A stretch of 20,724 bases of DNA from positions 1-20,724 of the forward strand of contig JAYTOP010000016.1 in the NCBI GenBank assembly GCA_043747745.1, in the 5' to 3' direction. Under the pieces are notes generated by a model. It did not search any database. It was not told the origin of the DNA and saw only the letters and a program-made list of their open reading frames with translations. Below are positions 15,201-20,724 of this stretch, piece after piece. Each line of letters starts with the position of its first letter. The first letter of the stretch is position 1. Position numbers and translations under genes: made by a program. Origin of the DNA: SZAS-103 sp043747745. GTDB lineage: Bacteria > Pseudomonadota > Gammaproteobacteria > Xanthomonadales > Xanthomonadaceae.

Positions 15201-16879
15201 CTGAGGTAGTGGCGCAGTTTGCCGCTGGCGATCTGCAGCCGGTCGAGCCCGTCCATCGTGCCGATCCACAGTTCGCCGTTGTGGGCGTCCTCGTACAGGC
15301 TGTTGACCATCGCGTTGCTCAGGCCATTGCTGCCGCCGCCATCAATCTGCAATGCCTGATGCCCGGACGCATCGAGCTTGATCAGCCCATGGATCTGGGT
15401 GCCGACCCACAGCCCCCCGTCGGCAGCGTTGGCCAGCGAGCGCACGCTGAGCAATTGCGCATCAGGATGTCCGACACCGACCAGCAAGGGTTGCATGCGC
15501 GCGCGCGCATGCGCTGGATCAAGCCAGTACAGCCCAAGATTGGTCGCCAACCACAATGCACCGTCGCTCGCGGGCCGTATCGCGAGGACCTTGATGTCGT
15601 GCGCGGCCAATTCGGACGGCATCGCTGCCCGCAATTGCGTGGTGTAGCTGGTGAACTGGTCGGTCGCCAGATCGTAGCGCTTCAGGCCGTCGCCATCGGT
15701 GCCGATCCACAGCCCGCCATCCACCGACTGAAACAGGGAGCGCACGCTGTTGGTATAGCGTTGCGCGCGGGCTGTATCCGGATCGGAAATAAAGGTGAAG
15801 CGTGCGCCGCGAGGATCTGTCGTCACCAGGCCGGCAGTCCATGTGCCGACCCAGAGCAGACCGGAGCGATCGACCAGCAGCGTACTCACTTCGTCTTCGG
15901 GAAGCGTATCGACCTGCGATGGATTCGCATGCACGGCGATGGTCGCGCCGCTGTCCGGGTCGTAACGTCGCAGGCCGCTGCGCGAGGTCGAGATCCAAAG
16001 CCGGCCCAGAGCGTCTTCGACCATCCGCTGCGGCCAGTCGGCCCCGGTTCCGGTTGGAGTATCCAGGCTGCTGCGCTGCAATTGGCCGGATGCCGGGTCG
16101 AGTCGATACAGTCCGTCGGCCGACACCCACATGCGGCCACGGCGATCGCGCAGGATGTTGGTCAGGCCGGGCAACGTCGAGATGCGTTGCGTCGCCAGAG
16201 TGACCGGATCGATCCGGTACAACCCACTCGGCAGCGCCGCCCACAACAGTCCGGCCGGATCGGTCGCAAAGCTGAAGCCAGCCTGGATCGAGGCCGCAGT
16301 GGGATGCCGCAGTACGCTGCGCCGCTGGCCGGTCGCCGGATCGATCAGATCGATGCCGCCCTCGGTCGCGACCCACAAGCCATGCCCGGCCTGGTAATAC
16401 AGCGCCAACACGCGCTTGCCCGGCTCGCCGGGATGATCCAGGTCGGACGGCAACAGGCGCTGGAACCGCCCACTCGCGAGATCGAGTTTTGCGACATACG
16501 CGCTGTTGGTGCCGACCCACAAGGTGCCTGGATCGCCTTCGGCCAACGCGGTCACGAAATTGTCCGGCAGGCTGGCCGGGTCATCGGATGCCTGCGCGAA
16601 GAGACGATAGTCCTGACCGTCGTAGCGGTGCAGCCCGCCCTGGGTCGCGACCCAGATATAGCCATCGCGGTCCTGCAAGAGCGCGCTGATGGTGTTCTGC
16701 GCGAGTCCGTGTTGACCGGTGATGTGCTGGAAGCGGAAGTCGCGCACGTCCGCAAAGACAGCCTGCGCCAGCAGCATCGCAACGGCGCACGCGAACGTGC
16801 GCCACGCGAATGGTCGCCAGAACTGGCGGACGGTGGAATCGCGCGGACGACGCGTCGTTCCTGGCTGCTGCAATCGCAC
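12254..16879 (-). CDS. Beta-propeller sensor with PAS-GGDEF-EAL (c-di-GMP turnover)
   Basis: A 1541-residue membrane sensor. A signal peptide or anchor (about 25-44) precedes a periplasmic region of repeated propeller motifs (GLWVGT, LWIGT, GRLWLS; about 50-730), then a Y_Y_Y domain (about 740-800, RYRYQLEGFDKGWI). A membrane helix follows near 808-830, then two PAS domains (about 850-1080), GGDEF (motif intact near 1177) and EAL. EAL keeps EALLRW (near 1307), NVS, ELTE, DDFGTGYSSL (near 1430), K and EGVET, so c-di-GMP phosphodiesterase activity is likely. The RxxD inhibitory site of GGDEF reads NPND, so it is lost. GTG 16879 follows AAGGGG ten bases upstream. The gene sits between zapA and ygfB, which I expect to be neighbours in relatives. 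Confidence 0.93.
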   Translation of the reverse strand: MRLQQPGTTRRPRDSTVRQFWRPFAWRTFACAVAMLLAQAVFADVRDFRFQHITGQHGLAQNTISALLQDRDGYIWVATQGGLHRYDGQDYRLFAQASDDPASLPDNFVTALAEGDPGTLWVGTNSAYVAKLDLASGRFQRLLPSDLDHPGEPGKRVLALYYQAGHGLWVATEGGIDLIDPATGQRRSVLRHPTAASIQAGFSFATDPAGLLWAALPSGLYRIDPVTLATQRISTLPGLTNILRDRRGRMWVSADGLYRLDPASGQLQRSSLDTPTGTGADWPQRMVEDALGRLWISTSRSGLRRYDPDSGATIAVHANPSQVDTLPEDEVSTLLVDRSGLLWVGTWTAGLVTTDPRGARFTFISDPDTARAQRYTNSVRSLFQSVDGGLWIGTDGDGLKRYDLATDQFTSYTTQLRAAMPSELAAHDIKVLAIRPASDGALWLATNLGLYWLDPAHARARMQPLLVGVGHPDAQLLSVRSLANAADGGLWVGTQIHGLIKLDASGHQALQIDGGGSNGLSNAMVNSLYEDAHNGELWIGTMDGLDRLQIASGKLRHYLSDPHDPGTLSGNRVRAIVAAHDGSLWVGTHSGLNHLQPMPDGGVRIRRYPVGTDADHPSTIYGILEDPHGRLWLSGNDGLLRLDPASGAVRRFAPGDGLQHLEFNGGAYLQLADGRLAFGGIRGLNLFDPSTIINSTYAPPVVLTSVRIGSDQSDRITLTAPAPLRFGQSDSVLRLRFSALDYAESAEIRYRYQLEGFDKGWIDADHRPDATYTNLDAGDYVFHAQATNRDGIWSQHELRIPITVVPPWWNSVLARIVYALLALLACLIGWRNLQLRSSRDEAFNHEIKQREQQLKMALWGSGDDFWDLDLRTQMLRRSNAVGTGQQAMSVAAWQSSALHPADVELVDERLRQHVQGLTEHFESEHRIRHPRTGEWITVLARGKVVERDAEGLPLRVAGTARDVSQTQHNERERLISSEVLRSMTEAVSVVDLDYRFVSVNRAFALTTGYSEEEVVGLSSTLLDSSQHAPEFYREMRETMELTGHWSGEMWQRRKDGEEFLCAIEAVEVLERNGHRGHFVVVLNDITEKKRAEQELRYLANFDTLTGLPNRALLSERLARAIVRARRHDTMVAVLFLDLDRFKEINDSLGHTAGDRILKAVAARLQATTNPNDTVSRLGGDEFTVVVEDIASDEAAYQVARNILAAFVRPLIVDERSEIGITPSIGISIYPAHGLAPTDLLKHADTAMYQAKAMGRNTYLAYTEAMETQTRQRANVTAALRRAVDRNEFQLLYQPRLSLTRGRINGVEALLRWHSEELGAMMPTEFIPIAEETGMILRIGEWVLREACRTLAQWQHEGLADVAIAVNVSVLQLLRGNLPELITSILAESGAPATRLELELTETMVMSNAAETRSILNQLRALGLSLAIDDFGTGYSSLVYLKQLPIDMLKIDKAFIADLTEDPDDEAITTTIITMAHSLGLTVIAEGVETQQQLDFLREHACDEIQGYWLSQPLSETHCRSFITSWHQTTRAAVDAPIAPAY

Positions 16880-16908
16880 GATCCACTAGCCCCTTCAGCA
16901 GAACGCCG

Positions 16909-16937
16909 AGTGTAGGCGGCGCAACACCCAGACTCAA
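16909..16937 (-). promoter_or_regulatory. Sigma-70 promoter of the GGDEF-EAL gene
   Basis: TTGAGT (16937-16932) and TACACT (16914-16909) are separated by exactly 17 bases, in the divergent gap before the GTG start at 16879. A leader of about 23 bases containing AAGGGG results. Confidence 0.65.
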
Positions 16938-16971
16938 CACGCGCGCGGCGTGGATGCTGCGGCTGCGCTGT

Positions 16972-16977
16972 TACACT
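16972..16977 (+). promoter_or_regulatory. Candidate -10 box of ygfB
   Basis: TACACT ends six bases before the ygfB ATG, so transcription would begin at or next to the start codon, giving a leaderless message. No good -35 box is seen. Confidence 0.3.
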
Positions 16978-16983
16978 CAAATC

Positions 16984-17556
16984 ATGAAACCCGTCGGCGA
17001 ATCCGATCCGTCAATCACAGAACTGCCGGACAGCGCTGCGCTCGACGATGCGCTGCATGCGGCCGGCGTGGCGATCAATCCGTCCGAGTTGCACGGTTCG
17101 CTGTGCGGCTACCTTTCTGGAGGCGGCCAGGACGATGCCGACGATTGGCTGCAGCGGCTCGCGCTGGATGTCGATCGTGCGCCCGTCCCGGGCGGTGCGC
17201 TCGACCGATTGCGCACGGCGACGCTCGCGCAGTTGGCGGCACAGGATTTCGATTTTCAGCTTCTGTTGCCTGCCGATGATGCGCCGCTGGCCGAGCGCGC
17301 CGACGCATTGATCGCCTGGTGCAACGGCTTTCTTGGAGGCCTCGGGCTGGCCGCGCCGGCATCCGATGCGCTGTCCGTGGAAGCGACCGAAGCGCTGCAG
17401 GACATCGGTCGTATCGCCGCATCCGACCTGGCCTATGAAGAGACCGAGGCCGATGAAGACGCGTTGGCCGAGATCGTCGAATTCGTGCGCGTCGCCGCAT
17501 TGCTGCTGCATGGCGACATCGTGCTTGGCGCGCATCGCAAGCGGCTGTTGCATTAG
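16984..17556 (+). CDS. ygfB: YgfB family protein (UPF0149)
   Basis: A 190-residue acidic cytosolic protein. ELHGSLCGYLSGGG, WCNGFLGGLGL near residue 120 and EIVEFVRVAALLLHGDI near the C-terminus are signatures of the UPF0149/YgfB family. Its biochemical role is not settled; in Pseudomonas aeruginosa YgfB is reported to modulate the AlpA regulon. ATG 16984 was chosen because family similarity begins soon after it; the frame is open further upstream. ygfB followed by pepP is the common gammaproteobacterial order. Confidence 0.92.
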   Translation: MKPVGESDPSITELPDSAALDDALHAAGVAINPSELHGSLCGYLSGGGQDDADDWLQRLALDVDRAPVPGGALDRLRTATLAQLAAQDFDFQLLLPADDAPLAERADALIAWCNGFLGGLGLAAPASDALSVEATEALQDIGRIAASDLAYEETEADEDALAEIVEFVRVAALLLHGDIVLGAHRKRLLH

Positions 17557-17664
17557 TTTCCGGGCTCAAGTTCAGGTTTCGAGCGGCAGCATGACCACGA
17601 CGCTACGACTGAATGGCAGGCGCGACACCTGGATCCCGAAACATCCAACCTGAAAACGCCTTCA

Positions 17665-18990
17665 ATGACCCAACTCGCCGCAACCCCGAACTCCGAATAC
17701 GCGCGCCGCCGCAAGCAGCTCATGCGCATGGCCGGCGACGACGCGATCCTGATCCTGCCGACCGCGCCGACGCGCATCCGCAGCAACGACACCCATTACG
17801 GCTACCGGCAGGACAGCGACTTCTGGTACCTGAGCGGATTCGACGAACCCGATGGTGTGCTTGTGCTGGTGCCGGGCCGCGCGCATGGCGAGGCCTTGTT
17901 GTTCTGTCGCGAACGCAATCCCGAGCGCGAAGCATGGGATGGTCCGCGCGCAGGCACTGAGGGCGCGGTCGACGCATTCGGTTTCGACGACGCGTATCCG
18001 ATCGCCGACCTTGACGACATCCTGCCGGGCCTGCTCGAAGGGCGCACGCGCGTCTACTACCATTTCGGCCGCGACACCGAGTTCGACCTGAAATTGATCG
18101 GCTGGGTCAATCGCGTGCGCGCGCAGGTCAAGCAGGGCGCCAAGCCGCCGCACGAGTTCCTTGAACTCGGCCATTACCTGCACGAGTTGCGCCTGTTCAA
18201 GAGCCGCGACGAATTGCGGTTGATGCGGCGCGCGGCGCAGATCGCCGCCGAAGCGCACGTCGTCGCGATGCGCACCGCGCGCCCGGGCATGCACGAGTAC
18301 GAAGTCGAAGCCGCGATCCTGCACCACTTCCGCCGTCATGATGCGCAGCTCGCTTACGAGTCCATCGTCGGTGGCGGCGCGAACGCCTGCGTGCTGCACT
18401 ACATCGCCAACAAGTCGCAACTGCGCGATGGCGACCTGCTGTTGATCGACGCCGGCGCCGAATACCGCAACTACGCGTCCGACATCACCCGCACGTTCCC
18501 GGTCAACGGTCGCTACTCGAAGGAGCAGCGCGCGATCTACCAGCTCGTGCTCAATGCGCAACGCGCCGCGCTCGCGTTTGCGAAACCCGGCAGCACCTGG
18601 ATCGCCGGCCACGAAGCCGCCGTCGCGACCTTGGCCGAAGGATTGCTCAAGCTCGGCCTGCTCAAGGGCACGCTCGAAAAGAACATCGAGTCCGGCGAGT
18701 ACAAGCGCTTCTACATGCACAAGACCGGGCACTGGATCGGCCTGGACGTGCACGACGTCGGCGAGTACCGCATCGACGGGCATTTCCGCGAACTTGAACC
18801 GGGCATGGCGTTCACCGTCGAGCCCGGCCTGTACATCGCGCCCGGCAGCAAGGGCGTGCCTGCGAAATGGCAGGGCATCGGGGTGCGCATCGAGGACGAT
18901 GTCGTCATCACGAAATCCGGCCATGACGTACTGACCGACGGCGTGCCGAAGGAAGTCGACGCGATCGAGGCGCTGCTCGCCGAACGTTGA
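17665..18990 (+). CDS. pepP: Xaa-Pro aminopeptidase (aminopeptidase P)
   Basis: Cytosolic metallopeptidase (M24B) that removes an N-terminal residue preceding proline. The N-terminal domain (YARRRKQLMRM, YRQDSDFWYLSGF) is typical of PepP. In the pita-bread domain the five metal ligands are present: D262 (LLIDAGAEY), D273 (SDITRTFP), H356 (TGHWIGLDVHD), E386 (TVEPGLY) and E410 (VRIEDD). They lie within four positions of the E. coli ligands, and the length of 441 residues equals that of E. coli PepP. It lies 108 bases after ygfB and 34 before the peptidase gene. The frame is intact. Confidence 0.97.
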   Translation: MTQLAATPNSEYARRRKQLMRMAGDDAILILPTAPTRIRSNDTHYGYRQDSDFWYLSGFDEPDGVLVLVPGRAHGEALLFCRERNPEREAWDGPRAGTEGAVDAFGFDDAYPIADLDDILPGLLEGRTRVYYHFGRDTEFDLKLIGWVNRVRAQVKQGAKPPHEFLELGHYLHELRLFKSRDELRLMRRAAQIAAEAHVVAMRTARPGMHEYEVEAAILHHFRRHDAQLAYESIVGGGANACVLHYIANKSQLRDGDLLLIDAGAEYRNYASDITRTFPVNGRYSKEQRAIYQLVLNAQRAALAFAKPGSTWIAGHEAAVATLAEGLLKLGLLKGTLEKNIESGEYKRFYMHKTGHWIGLDVHDVGEYRIDGHFRELEPGMAFTVEPGLYIAPGSKGVPAKWQGIGVRIEDDVVITKSGHDVLTDGVPKEVDAIEALLAER

Positions 18991-19024
18991 GTTCCATCGC
19001 GCGCCGCGCACCACAGGAATCGCC

Positions 19025-20602
19025 ATGACCATGACGCAACCGTTGACCCGTGCCGAGAGCAGCGGCTACACCGAGACCTCGCGCCACGCCGACGTGATGG
19101 CGTTCATCGCCGCGCTTGCCGCGCGCAACGATCCGCGACTGCACGTCACCGATTTCGGCATGACGCCGGAAGGCCGCACGTTGCCTCTGCTGGTGTTGTC
19201 GCAACATGGCCATTTCACGCCCGGAGCCGCGCAGGCTGCGAAGCTGCCGATCGTGTTGATCATCTGCGGCATCCACGCCGGTGAAGTCGAGGGCAAGGAA
19301 GGCGGGTTGATGCTGGTGCGCGACATCCTGGATGGAATGCATGGTGCTGCACATGGATGTGCGAATGTCGCGGGCGGCTCTGCACTCCCTCTGGTCGCAG
19401 GAAGCGCAGGAGCGACCGATGTTCTGTCGCGCATCACGTTGGTGATCGCGCCGCTGTTCAACGCCGACGGCAACGACCGCATCGATCCGCAGAACCGCAA
19501 GCTCGACATCGCACATCTCACCGGACAACTCGGTCCGACCAGCGGCGTCGGAACGCGCGTGAACGCCGCAGATGTCAACCTCAACCGCGACTACATGCGC
19601 CAGGACGCGAGCGAGATGCGCCTGCTGCAATCGCGCGTCTGCCAACCGTGGAATCCGCACCTAACCATCGACTGCCACGCGACGAATGGTTCCATCCATC
19701 GATTCGCGATGACCTACGACATCCCGCACACGATCGGCAGCGGACGCCGCGAGCCGATCGACTACATGCGCGCGCGGATGATGCCGGCAGTGACTGCTGC
19801 GGTGAAACGCAATGATGGGTTCGACAGTTTCTGGTACGGCAACTTCATGCGCGATGAAGGCGGGCAAGGCAAGGGCTGGCTCACCTACACCCACCATCCG
19901 CGTTTCGGCAGCAACTACCGCGGCCTCACCAATCGCCTCGACCTGCTGCTGGAGGCGTATTCGTACATCAGCTACGAAGAGCGCGTGCGCGTGACCTACG
20001 GTTTCCTGCGCGAGTCGCTCGCATATGTCGCGTCGCATGGCGACGAAATCATTGCGCTGCTCGATGCGTGCGAGATGCCACCGGACCAGATCGCGGTGCG
20101 CTATCGACTCGAAACATTCCCGGAGGTCGAAGTCGAAATCCTTACGCGCGAACCCTATGCGCTGGACGGCGCACCGGTCAGTTCGTTCGTGCCGCACTAC
20201 GGCAACTTCGTCGGCGAGCATGTGGTGCAAAGGCCGTGGGCGTATGCGGTGCCGGAGGCCGTGGCCGCGCATCTCGAAGGACATGGGCTGCGCGTTGAGC
20301 GACCGACGGACTCGCCGATGCTCGATGCGGAAGTGGCAATCGTGAAAGGACTCGTTTCATCCGCCGGCCGCGAGATCCTCGAAGCAAATGCTTCATCGTA
20401 CCTGGATGCGGACTACAACCGTTCGCAACGTGCGCTGCCGGATGGATGGGCGCTGGTACACACCGAACAACAGCGAGGCGCGATCGCGGTGTACCTGTGC
20501 GAAGCGGGCAGCGACGATGGATTGCTGGCGTGCGGGTGGATCGATGAGCCTGCTGTCGGTAGCGAGTTTCCTGCGTGGCGGGTGCATGGGATTGTGGTTT
20601 AG
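19025..20602 (+). CDS. M14-like zinc carboxypeptidase
   Basis: A 525-residue protein whose N-terminal half fits the M14 zinc carboxypeptidase fold. GIHAGEVEGKEG supplies the first zinc ligands H84 and E87, LFNADGNDR and DVNLNRDYM are the expected substrate-binding motifs, and HLTIDCHATNGSIHRF supplies the third ligand His. No signal peptide is visible, so it should be cytosolic. The substrate is unknown. AGGAA lies five bases before ATG 19025; a second ATG two codons later is possible. Residues about 103-136 form an unusual Gly/Ala-rich insertion with less GC-biased codons. The TAG stop overlaps the stop of an IS630-type transposase on the other strand, so the natural C-terminus may be altered. 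Confidence 0.9.
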   Translation: MTMTQPLTRAESSGYTETSRHADVMAFIAALAARNDPRLHVTDFGMTPEGRTLPLLVLSQHGHFTPGAAQAAKLPIVLIICGIHAGEVEGKEGGLMLVRDILDGMHGAAHGCANVAGGSALPLVAGSAGATDVLSRITLVIAPLFNADGNDRIDPQNRKLDIAHLTGQLGPTSGVGTRVNAADVNLNRDYMRQDASEMRLLQSRVCQPWNPHLTIDCHATNGSIHRFAMTYDIPHTIGSGRREPIDYMRARMMPAVTAAVKRNDGFDSFWYGNFMRDEGGQGKGWLTYTHHPRFGSNYRGLTNRLDLLLEAYSYISYEERVRVTYGFLRESLAYVASHGDEIIALLDACEMPPDQIAVRYRLETFPEVEVEILTREPYALDGAPVSSFVPHYGNFVGEHVVQRPWAYAVPEAVAAHLEGHGLRVERPTDSPMLDAEVAIVKGLVSSAGREILEANASSYLDADYNRSQRALPDGWALVHTEQQRGAIAVYLCEAGSDDGLLACGWIDEPAVGSEFPAWRVHGIVV

Positions 20603-20724
20603 TGGTCTGTAACGATTGAAGCGGGAGTAATGCGTCGGGTGGGGTCGAAGTACTTCCACTTTACGGGTTTGGGCTGTTCGTTGTAGTGACGGATGTAGCG
20701 CATGAGCTTTCTCTTCAAGTCGGG
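20599..20724 (-). mobile_element. IS630-type transposase, C-terminal end (cut by window edge)
   Basis: On the minus strand the final bases encode 41 residues ending in TAA at 20601-20599. The segments DLKRKLMRYIRHYNEQPKPV and KWKYFDPTRRI match the C-terminus of IS630-family (Tc1/mariner-like) transposases. The rest of the gene lies outside the window, so it cannot be said whether the element is complete. IS630 elements insert at TA; a TA lies in the shared stop region at 20600-20601. The inverted repeat could not be identified with only one end available. Confidence 0.8.

Noticed and set aside
15519..16520. Minus-strand frame of 333 codons inside the sensor gene
   Set aside because: Alternative frame of the same strand; the other frame carries the propeller motifs.
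14900..16915. Plus-strand open frame of 671 codons opposite the propeller region
   Set aside because: Antisense shadow of the repeated propeller coding sequence; the translation only mirrors those repeats.
20393..20659. Minus-strand ORF of 88 codons across the peptidase end
   Set aside because: It is in a different frame from the recognisable transposase tail and antisense to the peptidase gene.

Overview
The window is GC-rich DNA from a gammaproteobacterium, most likely of the Xanthomonadales/Lysobacterales. This is inferred from the conserved block rpiA - EVE protein - ygfA - 6S RNA - zapA - TIGR02449-type protein, followed by ygfB and pepP, and from the close match of the 23S and 5S rRNA to the E. 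coli sequences. No taxonomic search was possible.

Layout. Positions 1-368 are the 3' end of a 23S rRNA gene, followed by a structured spacer, a 5S rRNA gene (564-682) and a strong intrinsic terminator (695-732). A short degenerate copy of the 5S 3' end lies just beyond. From about 9590 down to 1022 on the minus strand runs a complete Wsp-type chemosensory operon that makes cyclic-di-GMP: wspA (methyl-accepting receptor), wspB (CheW), wspC (CheR-TPR), wspD (CheW), wspE (CheA-receiver), wspF (CheB), wspR (receiver-GGEEF diguanylate cyclase). A small coupled ORF may follow wspR. Adjacent genes overlap by a few bases. From 9716 to 12219, also minus strand, come rpiA, an EVE-domain gene, ygfA, the 6S RNA gene (ssrS), zapA and a small coiled-coil gene. 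A 1541-residue sensor with a predicted periplasmic beta-propeller and PAS, GGDEF and EAL domains occupies 12254-16879. Divergent from it on the plus strand are ygfB, pepP and an M14-like zinc carboxypeptidase. The right edge holds the C-terminal end of an IS630-type transposase.

Main observation. The Wsp operon is complete in gene content but carries four apparent lesions in its signalling arm: two 1-nt frameshifts in wspA, an in-frame TGA in wspD, and an in-frame TAA between the CheA and receiver parts of wspE. In addition, WspF has lost the receiver phosphorylation aspartate (Glu in its place) while keeping the methylesterase triad, and wspA and wspB have no ATG or GTG start. WspC, WspF and the output enzyme WspR are open, and WspR has all its key residues. 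No such lesion was seen in the other genes. This suggests recent decay or rewiring of this c-di-GMP pathway, unless it reflects sequence error. The second c-di-GMP protein of the window (GGDEF-EAL) appears intact and keeps its phosphodiesterase motifs.
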